A stretch of DNA of 64,000 nt, taken from assembly GCA_015499995.1 (NCBI GenBank), contig JADNRV010000095.1, forward strand, positions 62,001 through 126,000. The letters are read 5' to 3'. Both the position numbers and the translations under genes were made by a program. This document shows positions 23,116 through 34,800 of this stretch, one piece after another. The notes below the pieces were generated by a model, which had not been told where the DNA came from, did not search any database, and was given only the letters and a program-made list of their open reading frames with translations. How positions within the stretch are numbered: position 1 is the stretch's first letter; every line of letters begins with the position of its first letter. Source of the DNA: Flammula alnicola (Eukaryota; Basidiomycota; Agaricomycetes; Agaricales; Strophariaceae).

Positions 23116-23162
23116 GAAGAGAAACCAACTCAGAAAACGAACTTCTGAGTTGGTTTCTCTTC
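23116..23162. repeat. perfect 20-bp inverted repeat with 7-base loop
   Basis: Arms GAAGAGAAACCAACTCAGAA and its exact reverse complement flank AACGAAC. It sits 18 bases upstream of the small basic gene and about 280 bases downstream of the next gene, so it could act as a terminator, an RNA hairpin, a protein-binding palindrome or the trace of a small insertion. Confidence 0.85.
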
Positions 23163-23443
23163 GAAGTTCAAACTGAATTTCAGGTCATGTGACAGTAACG
23201 CGCTGTTATTGAAGAGTGGACGACAGAATTGTGGAAAGACTGCTGGATCATTACTGTTCATCAGTCAAATTGACTTCAACGATAGCTGAATTGATATTCT
23301 AGATAAAAGAAATGTATATACATTTAAATGCAGGTTGGTATAGACGGTATGGCACATGGTATCAAAGATGCTATAGTACAATGTGTATCCTATGATGTCA
23401 TTAGAGAGCGACTTGAAAGCAATTTGGGAGGAAGGTTAGTATC

Positions 23444-23989
23444 CTACATATAATAGTGAGAGCACACATTGGTAGTAATAATATGCAAACCATCATGATC
23501 TATGTCCATACTGACCTTCTTCGGAGTGGCCTGAGGCCCCGGAGCTACCTCATCTTCATCGACGTCACCGTCCATGTTCCCAAAATGCTTGACTGGTCCA
23601 TTAATCAGGGAGGGGGAGAGGGTTAATGTGGAAGTGTTGATGTTAGAATGAGTCGTTACTACATTGAAGCTGATATTCAATGATTTTCGAGCGCGAAATA
23701 CAATAGGATCATCAGGATCAGGCGTCCTTGAGAATGTCATTTTTACTAGGAGAAAAACTGGGCGTACACTATTAGCCTGGCGGTAGTCATATAGAAATCA
23801 ATATGATGCATTACCTCTACTAGCTGAAGCTTTAATGCATGTCCAAAGAGATGCAAAGAAATTTGCCTTTGCCATCGATCGCCAAAGTCTCTTGTTCTCG
23901 ATGGAATCCATTAAGGATGAGATATCCGCAAGGTGACGTTCAAAGTCTTGATCCATATTGGTAGGGTTAATTGAAGCAAAGGGGGGCAT
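23444..23989 (-). CDS. small protein beside the Plavaka transposase, two exons
   Basis: Exons 23989-23815 and 23745-23444 join in frame to 159 codons (158 residues). It begins MPPFASINPTNMDQDFERHL, followed by a predicted helix, a Ser/Thr-rich middle and an acidic segment (DGDVDEDEVAPGPQATPKK). No family recognised. A donor-like GTCAGT after TPKK means the last 25 residues could be replaced by another exon. Same strand and direction as the transposase and the small basic gene. Confidence 0.5.
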
Positions 23990-24242
23990 GGAGATAGTCT
24001 ACAATATAATCGCCACACAACAAATCTTTAGGGACTTGAAATTAAATTAAAAATGCATAGTAACTTACCGACTTTTAAAGCCTCAGTTTAGAGAATAGGA
24101 GAAAATATTAATGCAGACTCAGAATAAGAGTGAGGCCTAAAAGAGTGGAAGGTGTAATGAGAACGCCAAAAGAGACTGAAAAAGTACTTAAGAGTATGGC
24201 CATCTGGATTATGTGGAAGACGTTCAAACTTAGATTTTTCTT

Positions 24243-24257
24243 CAGTCATGGTGACTG
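24243..24257. promoter_or_regulatory. CAGTCA-TGG-TGACTG palindrome, copy 1
   Basis: Two TGACT half-sites face each other across three bases, about 255 bases upstream of the small gene at 23444-23989 (minus). A near-identical site with similar flanks (T-run before, GATTTC after) lies at 31796-31810 upstream of the TET/JBP-like gene. TGACT is the half-site of Gcn4/AP-1-type bZIP factors, but their normal spacing is shorter, so the binding protein is unknown. Confidence 0.45.
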
Positions 24258-26283
24258 GGATTTCCCACGGTCTATGTCGAATCTTATCTCCACTTCCACT
24301 TCAACGTCTCCTTGTTTTTCCAACATCTGCTCACCACATACCCCACTCCAGCCAAGGGCCTCCTCCCTACACACCCCACCCACTTTGTCATCTGTGAGGT
24401 GCTTCATTTAATTTGCTTCAGTTTATAAACCATCATCAGCACCACCTCCAACTTAGCGGCAGCCGCACGTACACATCCCAGCTCCGCGTTTTGTATGCCA
24501 GTTGGTAACAGGTGACAAAGGCTGGCAATGTACTGGGACAAGTCAACATCTGTCTGATCGGGCTTGATCAAGACCACCTCGAGCAAGACCTCGTCATTGG
24601 CGCACTCAAAGAAGACGTTCGAGCCAGTGTCAATGAATGCACTTCCTTTGCCGCTTTTATCCCATCCTATGTCTCCGCCGCATTCTTCTCCTCCTGCCAG
24701 TATCATTGCTGCACCTGCACCTGCTCCTACACCTGTGACCAAGAAGCTGGCCAAGTCGAAACTTGGGTTTGGCAAAAACAACTCCGACAATGCCAACACT
24801 CCCGTGGGCAAGATCTCGCCTGTGGAGGAAAGCGCCTCGCCGCCAACATCGCTGGACCTGTTGTACTCGCAGGCTATGGCAGCGATCTGCTCCTCGTCAT
24901 CATATCGTGGTTCCGGTCGAATGAAATCAGAACGGCACAAGTCATCTGTGCAGCTCTACCCCACAAAACATGACCTACCGCCATCGCTTCACACAACAGG
25001 CCATGTACGGCCAACGCTAAGCAAGATCGACCAAACGTGCGCAGTGTCAGTGCCAGCAACAATGAAGAGGGACACGACGACAACATACCATAATCATAAT
25101 ACCCTATCCCCTCGTCGATGCGCCCTTGCACGTCTTGAAGCTGCCAAAAGGTCAATCAACACCGTCTCTGCTCCACTATACCCCACTTACCAGTAAATTT
25201 TCATCAGCTAGAGACGTGATGAGAGCCCCATCTTAAATGCAATGACGCGGATGGAGAAGGGATCAAGCAAGAAGAGTCAGACCCGCTAATGAAGCTATGC
25301 ACCCATTGTCGAGGCAGCCGGTAAGCCAATCTCGCTATGTACATATCCTGATGCAGATGCTTACATACCTTTTGCTACTTGCAGGCTCACTGACACATGG
25401 AATGGCAGCAACGTGGATACACACCCTCTGCCTTCGCACCCTTCCCCCGTCCAACATCCCAAACACTGCCCCCCATCCTCGCTGTTGGCAGCTGGCAATC
25501 ACGGTCGAGGATGAGCGAGGGAGAGCAGCAGAACCAACGAACCAATGATTGAAGGGTAGTTGCGATTCGGAAAGCTGCAGGAGACAAACTGTCAGTAAGT
25601 ATTTCATTCCTTTGTGCATTCAGAGGGGGGCGTGTACTTACCGCTTGTGATTTGTCTGATCTACATAAGTTCTGGATGTGTAAGGGCGGCCAGTCCATGC
25701 TTCGATGTGTCGACACGGACCCAGCAGAAGGAAGAAGAGTGGGCCAGGAGGAAAGAGCTTTCACTCAAGGAGGAGGAGGAATACCAATGACGTGACCAGG
25801 AAGAGTTTATGAGCATCGAGGAGGACTATGCACGGCAGGCAGGGCAAAATGGATTTCATAGTATGAGCAGTAAAATACAGGCGCGTTTGTACTTTTCTAC
25901 ATATCTTCGGCTCTATGTTAACAACTTTTCAGCTTGCCACGACATCTTGATCCTCATCCACTTGCGGTCAACTAATGCAAGCTTGTTTTATTCAATGAAC
26001 ATGTTCGCTCTTGAAGGGGTGGTCCAATCCCTTGGAGGTCGAAACCTCTCCCGTCATCCCAGTGTTGGTGTCAGATTTAGACCATCCATGTCTCCTGCAG
26101 GAAGCATTGGGTTATTCGAGTCCACTGCTGGCCCGCAAGACTCGTGGTATTCTGCACACCATCTCATACACGCATACGACTGGGGTCACCTCATCAAAGC
26201 TTTACATTGCTGCCCTTCGTCATCACCTGCAGGCGGGTTGATAAGTCTGCCAGGTGCTTTGTCATTCATGCCACTAACGGGTA
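24258..26283. other. stretch with long but unassigned open frames
   Basis: Overlapping open frames exist on both strands at 24404-25200, the plus-strand one rich in Ser, Pro and Ala with KKLAKSKLGFGKNN and SASPPTSLDLLYSQAM. None matches a family I know, and none has convincing splice sites or a stop context. Treat as undetermined; a host gene remnant is possible. Confidence 0.3.
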
Positions 26284-26860
26284 TCAGCCATACCCTGCAA
26301 CCAGCCTGAACCATCGACCATCGTGTATCTCCAGTGCCTCGATGTACCTCTTCAAGTCGATCAACAAATCTGGATGGCTCTCGAACTTCATGTGCAGCTT
26401 CTTCGCTCTGTCTTCCTCGTCGATGATTATGCCCTTCAAAAGTAGCCTCGCTTGGTCCTGACTCCTCTGGCAAGGAGTATTGTTGCATGAGGAGTGGCAC
26501 GGTATTTCGGCCATGGTCTGTGGAGTGGAATTTTTCTTTGCGCCACGAAAAGTAGTCATTGGTCAGCGCGAGCACACCGCCGAGCATCCATTCAAATTCA
26601 TGCATGGCCAGGATTTCTTCTTTCATTAGGTAGATATCCATCGCCCATCGTGTAAAGTGCGAGCAGACGCTGAAATGACAACGACAAAAATCCCATCGTC
26701 AATTCCAATCCCTACTTTGACAAATAGTGATGGCGCACCGGTGCCCTGCATTGGGAATTCTGTGTGGGAGATACTCCTCGATGGTCATGAAGTCTGTCTT
26801 GCTCCTTGGGGTATCGGTCGAGCATGGCAAGCAGTGCCGGTGTGCCAACGGGGTCGAGCG
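26284..26860 (-). pseudogene. C-terminal part of a class I terpene synthase, frameshifted
   Basis: Minus-strand frames show the metal-binding NSE-type motif in GGVLALTNDYFSWRKEKF (ND-x-x-S-x-x-K-E), preceded by TIEEYLPHR and followed by VPLLMQQYSLPEE. The frame then shifts to ARLLLKGIIIDEEDRAKKL and LKRYIEALEIHDGRWFRLV, in the order seen in basidiomycete sesquiterpene synthases. The DDxxD-type first metal site and N-terminal half are missing. Such enzymes cyclise prenyl diphosphates; this copy cannot be functional as it stands. Confidence 0.7.
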
Positions 26861-27125
26861 TGAGCATGCCCTCATGGGCGGATGGCAGGTACACCTTTTA
26901 ACGCCGACGGTCTTGCCTGTGTCGTGGTTGTCGTCAAACTCCCTGTAGAGACCCTTTGTGTCTGTATCCTCCATCCTCCATAGTGTATATAATCTTATCT
27001 CCACACAAATAAATATTGAGAATTCTACCCGAATACATAATGAACTCGGAACTGTGCACTCAAACCAAGAAAGCTACATGCCACAAACCCAATGTATCCA
27101 TCTTTCGATCTTTCAGCCAGTGGGC

Positions 27126-27784
27126 CTAACTGAACGCAGTTGAGTTATCACAATACTGATATGTAGACAAATAAGACTTACTCCATAGTCAGATCTATGG
27201 GTGTAGAGGAAGAGCCATGCTCATCAAATTCAACACTGAATGTGGTTTAGATATGAGCTAATATGTAGACAGGGTAAGACTTACTCAATAGTCAGATCTA
27301 TAGGCCTAGCGGAAGAACCAGGGCCATAATCTTCCCAAAACCACCTTGCAGCTTGGTAGATATCATCTTCGAATAAATTATCTGCCTCCTTTCGACACCA
27401 ATGGGGGTACTGGTGACAGAGCCCACCCTTGAGGATCATGCTTGGATCCAGGGGATGAGGAATTCGAAGGCCGTTCCCTCCCACCTCCCTCCAGGTGGTT
27501 GTCATTCCATCCTGCCTGAATTTCTTCCAGAAAATCTGGGTTCCTCCTTGCGTAATGTAGAGGTCGCCGACGGAGCCCAAGTCAGGAGATGGGCGAAGAT
27601 GTGCTGTATAGAAGACGCGAAAGGGGCGGGAGGTCTCGCCATTCCTGGATTTGACAGAAAATCTCTGTGATGGTACAATGGTTCGAGTGCAAATGACTTC
27701 GTTAGGCATAGTATGTGGGTTTGGTGTAAGTTTAGGCAGTCTATATTTGAACCTCCTGACGTACTTACCACTCCGGGCCGGCAT
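27126..27784 (-). CDS. hypothetical protein with duplicated short exon
   Basis: Exons 27784-27285, 27235-27182 and 27129-27126 join in frame to 186 codons. The body (RPFRVFYTAHLRPSPDLGSV, GDLYITQGGTQIF, HPLDPSMILKGGL) resembles unnamed proteins seen in many copies in Agaricomycetes. Exon 1 ends in SSARPIDLTIE before GTAAGTCTTAC, and exon 2 ends in SSSTPIDLTME before GTAAGTCTTAT, so the exon end and its donor were duplicated in tandem. Another reading makes GTAAGTACG near 27775 an intron, with exons further upstream. Function unknown. Confidence 0.45.
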
Positions 27785-27879
27785 TTTCCACTGTTCCCAG
27801 TATCACCGCCATTGCCACCATCGCCATCGCCGCCTCTCTGACTACAACCTACATGCCTTGCATTATAGATCCATCCCAT

Positions 27880-28231
27880 TCACTTGCCACAATCATAGGA
27901 AGCCACAGCAGGTACGTGTGTTTCTCTATCAGAAAGGCCATAACTTATCTCTTGCGTCATTAGGCTGCCAGGCAAGCTGCTCTCGTGCAATCGAAGCAGC
28001 AGGCTACTGCAGAGAGTTGCACGCTGAACTTTGCTCAGAAGGCCTCCGATCCTGAATATGCTGCCTTGATGGATGCCCAACCTAAACCAAAGGGCAAGGG
28101 TCGTAAACGCCAGTGTAAGTTTTTGTTATTTGCCACCGTACGAGGTGGAACTGACACTATTTCCTCCAATCTAGTGTCAATAGTGCCCAGCATCGCAAAT
28201 CAGAGAAGGAAGAAGGCAAGGAGTCGTTGAA
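27880..28231 (+). pseudogene. short Lys-rich coding remnant before the kinesin fragment
   Basis: A frame with QAALVQSKQQATAES and PEYAALMDAQPKPKGKGRK leads to a donor GTAAGT (about 28115) and a matching acceptor near 28174, then loses frame before the kinesin segment. Not recognised. Confidence 0.3.
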
Positions 28232-28494
28232 CTGCCACCAAGTTCAACGACCACTCCAGTCGATCGCATTCGGTATTCTCCATAACCATCCACATCAAGG
28301 AAACGACAACGATGGGCAACAATTTGCTGAAGGTTGGGAGATTGAAGCTTGTGGACTTGGCTGGATCCGAGAACATTGGACGTTCAGGAGCAGAGAACAA
28401 GAGGGCATGGGAGGCAGGGATGATCAACCAAAGCTTGCTTACCCTTGGTCGAGTGATCAATGCGCTCATAGACAAGGCTTCACATGTTCCATAC
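28232..28494 (+). pseudogene. kinesin motor-domain fragment
   Basis: About 87 codons match the switch region of a kinesin-5/BimC-like motor: [16 protein letters not shown] (switch I), [19 protein letters not shown] (switch II) and [20 protein letters not shown]. There is no intron, start or remaining motor domain. The frame ends exactly where the ATPase begins, so the segment was joined to foreign sequence by rearrangement. Kinesin-5 motors slide spindle microtubules; this piece cannot. Confidence 0.85.
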
Positions 28495-31330
28495 CAGCAT
28501 CTTCGCTATCGTTTTCTTTGTCGTTGGTATCACGACCGCGTACAAGGGCCAGGCTGCCCCAACTGTCACCTTCGCCGTGTCGATTCTGGTGGCGTTTGTG
28601 CCAGAAAGTCTTCCTTCTGTCGTTACCCTCCTATTGTCCATTGCTGCGAAGCGTATGGCGAAGCAGAACGTGCTCGTCAAGGATTTGCAGGGTGTGGAGA
28701 CTCTTGGTACGTAGGCCTGCTTCCAATTATTTTCTTTATCCTAGGCTTAATTGGTTTTACAGGTTCGGTAATTGGCTTTCATCATTACCTTGACACCAAT
28801 TTCTCAATTATATTCTGCTCTAGCTTACCCTCCTCGCCACGGATAAAACTGGAACTCTCACTCGCAACCAAATGACAGTATGTGTCAATGTCTTTCAGCT
28901 CGTGAATATGTCTTGACCTTTTCTGAAATTTTAGGTGACGAATCTATGGAGCGGAGAAAAAATGTGCTCTGCATTCCAGTCGAATAACGACGAGCAGACA
29001 ATGGAAAAGTTCTCGATCAATGCCTCTGGGATGAGGGAGATGATCGACATCGCTGCCCTCAATTGTCGAGTCAAATTCGACAGGACGGACGTGCCTTTCA
29101 ATCAGAGGACGATTCTGGGAGATGCTACTGAAACTGGATTGTCTCGATTTGCTGGACGACATATCCCAACTGATTATGATGCCCATGTTAAGAATCATCC
29201 CAAGGTTTTCGAAGGTACGCCAGTTCAACTTTGTGATGTTCTTTTGATCCGTTAGTAATAAGTATTTCTGCCTATCTAGTTCCTTTCACCTCGACCAACA
29301 AATGGGCTCTTGTCATCGTGAGTAATATCGCCTTTTCCATGACCATCATAATTAAATTCCTGACATGTTACCTTTCGACGTGCAGCTGGACAAACCTCAC
29401 GCCTCCGGTGTTCTGACATCGTATATCAAAGGAGCTCCTGAACGTGTTCTCTCCAAATGCACGACATACCTCAAAGATGGCCAGATGGTTCCGATAACCG
29501 ACCAGTTCAAAGAAGATTACAACGAAGCGTACGACGTGAGCATCTCTAACCTTACTCGGCCGTCCTTTATCTGACGTTGACGTTATGTCGTAGTACATGG
29601 CCTCTAGAGGACACCGAGTTATCGCTTGCGCCCAATACCTGCTTCCTGGTGACCAATACCCAGTTGACTATCCTTTCTCGAGGACGGACGACCAATACCC
29701 TATCACCGAATATTGCTTCGTTGGTTTGGTTTCGCTGGAAGATCCACCCAAGCATGGTGTTCGCGAGGCTATTGGTACCCTGCGACTTGCTGGAATTAAG
29801 GTTATGATGGTCACCGGTAAGTAGCTGTTGCCGATTTTCTTTCTCTTGTTTGCATGCTGACGGGCATGAATTTGTTCGTAGGTGACCATCCGAAGAAGGC
29901 CGAGGCTATCGCATGCAAGATCAATCTTATCCTCGGTGACACACGCAAGACGCTCGTGAAGAAGACTGGAAGAACCATAGAGGAGATCTACGAGGACGAA
30001 TTCTCGGCGGTCGTTGTACACGGAGATGATATCGATAACTTGCAAGGCTGGCAGTGGGATCAAAGTTCGTTCTCTTGCGGATTATGCACAAGCTCTGGGA
30101 CATATCATCGGAGTGTAAGAGCTGTTGTTTCTGTGATGACGCTTTGCAGATATTGATGTTGATTAAAGTACTGGCGATGGCGTCAACGACTCGCCTGCGT
30201 TGAAAAAGGCAAGAAATTTTTGGTCTGGTATTGCTGGTGCTTCTTGCTAACTTCTGTCTGTCATTGACCAGGCTGACCTCGGAATTGCAATGAATATTTC
30301 TGGATCGGATGTTTCGAAATAGGCGGCTGATATGATCCTGCTTGGTGGGTTGATTTCATCTCTAAACAAGAAAAAGCGAGGCTAAAACAAATGTAGATGA
30401 TAATTTCGCTTCGACCGTCAGTAAGTAGATGGTTATAGTATCCTCGGCGACTTTAAACAGTGCTGACGAGCATTCTGCTTTTCAGAGGGTGTCGCTGAAG
30501 GTCGCCAGATCTTCGTCAACTTGAAGTGCTCTATCCAGTAAGTTTCATTGATAGATTGACTAAGAAGCTATGCTAACACGCACCCTCACTACCAGGTACA
30601 CTCTCTCGCACAGTACTCCAGAAGTCATCCTGCAGCTTCTTTGTACGTCTGGCCTCGTCCTTCATCGAGATCGAAAATTGTTAAACCATATGCTAGATGT
30701 TGTCGTGCCTCTTCCATTACCTCTTTCTGCCATTCTCATCTTGGTTATCAGTACGTTGAACATTTTAAGCTCTAATACCTTCCTCCGAGACTGATGTATG
30801 GTGCTTAACAGATCTTGGGTTCGAACTTTGTGTCGCTGTAAGTATATCATTGTCGGGTATCAAGAATCTTGAGTTTATCATTTTTTTTGTTTTTCTCTAG
30901 CTATCATTCGCTTGGGATCAACCAGAGACAGCCGATGGATTAATGTGCATGAAACCACGTAAACCAGGTGAGCCTACTGCGCCGAATTCTTCTATGGAAG
31001 GTCTCGATCTCATGGCTCACTTTTCAGTGAATGAACGATCCATCCGTGCCGTCAAACGGCACGCCCTTGTCCGTTCCAGAACCATGCAACGAGATGCGGA
31101 AACCCTAGAAGTCATAACTCCGAGCAAGTTCTCCATCTTGAATGCAAAGGAAGCTGCAGGGAGGATCGTGATGGATGGCGGCAACATCTTTGGACGTATG
31201 TCACAATACTCGCTCTGGTCTATCTGCAGACCTTATTCTTCGCTTTTCTTTCCACAGATTCATCACTCTCTTCTGGCCAAAGAAGGTCAAAGGGAGCAAG
31301 TTAGAAGAGATCCACACCAAGATGGTCATG
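28484..31330 (+). pseudogene. P-type cation-transporting ATPase, 5' truncated and decayed
   Basis: The exons follow the order of a type II P-type ATPase, closest in pattern to Na/K-ATPase-like fungal pumps. They show a membrane segment, [20 protein letters not shown], the phosphorylation loop [11 protein letters not shown] (about 28836), KGAPERVLSKC, a nucleotide-binding region, DHPKKAEAIACKINLI, TGDGVNDSPALKKAD, and VVVPLPLPLSAILILVI. The N-terminal actuator domain is absent, replaced by the kinesin piece. An in-frame TAG at 30320-30322 follows ISGSDVSK, and several exon joints are damaged. It should pump cations across the membrane when intact; here it is a relic. Confidence 0.82.
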
Positions 31331-31876
31331 AAGGAGGCTGCACCCAGGTAGAAAGCAGACAGCATTGCGGACGAGTCAACAGATGTCATGTCCGAGAAGA
31401 GACAGGAAGTAGTAGCCAAAGTGCTGACGTCTGTGATATCTGCGATGGTCTCGACACTCCCTCCTAATACGCTTGTGCGAAATTGAACTGTTTTTTCATG
31501 TTTTCGATGGTGTCTCATCATCTGAGCATGCTTTCATCCTCCTTCAGAGGTTTGCGGTGGTTTGTCCAAGTATTGAGATGCCAGGCTACACCCAAGATGC
31601 TGGTGATGCATCAAGTGACGTCGGCGATGATATTAAACTCAATGAAGAGTTTTGCTGCAATCGCGAAGGCTACGATGACCAGACATTTTCGAGGTTTTGG
31701 CTGCATAGTGTAGCGCGATGCCTTGCCAAGCGCCAATGAGGATGAAGTCCTTCACAAACGGCCCGGATCGACTGAAGTAATCATTGTCATTTTTTCAGTC
31801 ATCATGACTGAGATTTCACACGCTCATTGTACAAGACGCCATTACACTTCCAAGTCCACACTGCTTCCTAAATCAC
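31331..31876. other. region between the ATPase relic and the TET/JBP gene
   Basis: A minus-strand open frame (31201-31521) with hydrophobic stretches is present but I do not assign it. The last 80 bases contain the TGACT palindrome and should be the promoter of the next gene. Confidence 0.3.
31796..31810. promoter_or_regulatory. CAGTCA-TCA-TGACTG palindrome, copy 2
   Basis: It lies 66 bases upstream of the TET/JBP ATG. It shares the palindrome and flanks (TTTTT before, GATTTC after) with 24243-24257. Confidence 0.45.
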
Positions 31877-34800
31877 ATGGCTCATAACCTCCTAAATCCC
31901 TGTGAACTCCGCGGTTTAATCTTGCTATTGAACAATGTACCATGCCTTCCTCCGCACTTGGTAGATGTTCCGTCAAAGTTGGAGGCAGCTCTCAGTTCCC
32001 TGCCAACCTCCAATGTAAGTTTCTCTCCTGATTCAATTGAACATTTTCTTAGATTTATTCTTTTGCAGTCTACGTATACAGATAATACTAATACGTTTTA
32101 TAATTATCCAACTCCTGAAAATGAAGGTCTCTTTGTGAGTTACTTTGTTCCTGTATGCCAATCAAAGGTTCTCAACTTCCTTCAAAGAACGTTCACCCTC
32201 CAGGACCTTCTGTGACAGACGATTTAACACCGAGGAGCCACACTTTCTTTCCTGTAACACCGCTTGCGAGTCGAGGACTGAGCTCTCCTGGTACAACTGT
32301 CAATCCAGGTCTTTTTGCAACACCTACTGGACGTCTCATTGCAACACCCAGACGTCTTTTTTCTCCTCCGTCCTTGTCTCCATATCCTTCACCTCACCGT
32401 GGTGCCCCTCATTTCCGTGATCCATCGTTGAGCGATCCGTTTTCAAGTTCCTCCAATTTCCACTCTGTCGATCCATTCATCGATCCATTTTCAGGCGCTT
32501 TTGTCTCGCCCGGCAACCGGGAACTTCTTTCCAATTCTGTTCAGAATGTGCGTTCTACTCTTGGCCTTCGACAACGATCTTCCAGTCCATGTCCAACTCC
32601 AACAAATCGAAGACGCTTGCAGCTTGGAGGAGAACTGAGATTAGGCCATCAGATGGATGATCGAAGGCCAATGGGTGATGCTGGTGCTGACGGCGACGCT
32701 GGTGCTGACGGCGACGCTGGTGCTGATGGCGATGCTGGTGCTGATGGCGACACTGGTGCTGACAATGATGCTGGTGCCGACAACGATGGTGGTCGAGGAC
32801 GTGGTCAAGAGCGCGGTCGAGGACGTGGTCGAGGACGTGGCCGACATGGGCGAGGAGGAGGAAATCCAATCAATAAATGTCCAACTCGTGGTGCGGCTGC
32901 TCCTCCTGCATGGACCTATGACCCTCGCCCGGTTCATAACCCAGATTTACAAGAAGAGGTTTTTGAACCATCTCGAGATGTACAGGAAGCTGACGAGGGC
33001 CAGAATCAGCAGCTTGGCCACATTCCTGGGGGGCCTTCTGATTATCCAGAACCTGAAAATCAGGTCCTGTCTTCCCCTGGGTACCACTTTGTCCTGGATC
33101 TCACTATGGCATGTAGGACATTCATCTTCGATCCTGCCAATGACATGAACCCGATCGCTCTAATATTCAAGGCACTCAAGACCGGCCACAATGATTCTGG
33201 AGATGGTAGCAGGCACTCTAGACTGGTATCCATCATGTCTGTTGACAGTCTAGAAAATATTGCCAGCCGTTGTTTTATGGCCGAGGAAAATGTTGCTGTT
33301 ACGGATTTCGTGTTCATGGTCAATGCGATCCAGCTTCGATGCAAGGTTATCAGGCCAGTTTTATTGAGCTATCTCTACAATTTACTCTGAATGAATTTGA
33401 TATCTAGCACTTGCAAGAGTACGAGAAAGAAGAAGACAGCCATTCTCGAAGCCATCCAGAGTGAAAGGAGTACTCGAACCTTGGCAAGATATGTATCTGA
33501 TGCTGCCAAATTCTGTCTATTGGCAGGTGGGGGTAAGTTCTTTTAATTCCTGAATTTTGTTAACTTATTGACTGTTCTCTAGCCTCTTTCTTTATCTTGG
33601 CTATAGCTGCTGCTGCGAATCTGCGATCAAATATTCGAAATCTCACTCACGATATTATTCTGAGAATTAATTATCTATTGAGATGTCCCAATCCTGGTAC
33701 GTTTTTTATTCTATTTGTGATACTCTAAGTAAACATCTATTCTAGACCACACTCTTGGAAAACTGGTCATTCAGGATATAATTCCTGCAATTGCGTTGTT
33801 GAGGACACAATTTCGTGTGGCATTTTCAACGATGTTCAGCCAAGAGCTTCTCATCAGCCGAGGAGTTCTTCCTGAAATAGAGGCTGGCCACTTGCAGCGG
33901 TCCGATGAATTTTTCAACTCAATAACCTATAAGTAAGACATTCTTTTCTTAACGTTTCATTCTATTAATGAATTTCTATAGTGCCTTTATCAAACGTCGC
34001 TGCATACGCACCTGGGCTAGCTGCTACTCTCCTTTAGAGGGTTTGGTTCCAGTCATACCATATTATCTCATAAATCATTCTGTCTTATCTTCGACCCCAA
34101 CATCTACTCAAGACCCACCAAACATTAATCATTCGTCAGTAGATGACATTCCTTCCCCGCTCTCCAGCCCGGATGATGATGAAGACCTCAACTTTAATTC
34201 TCAATCCAAAGACGCCTCCGATACCAACCTGTACACTATCAAGACCAACTACAATCCCTCTCTGGAACGTAATACCAAAACTGAATATAAAGACAAGACA
34301 GACAAGACAGCTAGCTATAAATTTACGCAGAAGGAGAGAAAATTTGCAAGCTTGGCCGACAATTGTGATTCATTGCCGGATATTACCACCAAAGTCAGTC
34401 GTATTTGAGCTCTTCTTTTCTATTTCTGATATTGTTTCTTGATAGCTTCGAAAACAGCTGCATCTTGGAAAGAAAACCAGAGGTCGTTACTTGAACATCA
34501 CTCATGATAACTTAAATGGGTACGTCTTAATTCCTTGTTAATTTATAAAAATTAGACTCAACTTTTTTCCTATCAGAAAGCGCCTCCGTGTTAATGATAT
34601 TAATGACAACATTATATTGTTGGTCTGTCCAGATCTACCTCAACACTTGCGTGATCGCCTTTTGGCATCTTTAAAGGCAGCTTGTCCGAACTACATGAAA
34701 TGGACGGACTCTGAAGCCCTCAAAGAATTCTACCGCTTTCTGGCTTTGCATTTCGCGTGGTGGAACCGCTATACTGCAAGTGTATGTTTGCTTTATTTTA

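Noticed and set aside
24404..24940. 178-codon minus-strand frame
   Set aside because: A plus-strand frame over the same bases looks equally protein-like; no motif decides, so no CDS was called.
31201..31739. Possible membrane-protein remnant on the minus strand
   Set aside because: Hydrophobic stretches vaguely recall DUF6534 proteins, but the frame breaks repeatedly and the match is too weak.
32641..32937. Minus-strand Ser/Thr/Ile-rich frames over the GADGDA repeat
   Set aside because: Shadow translations of the coding repeat of the TET/JBP-like gene.
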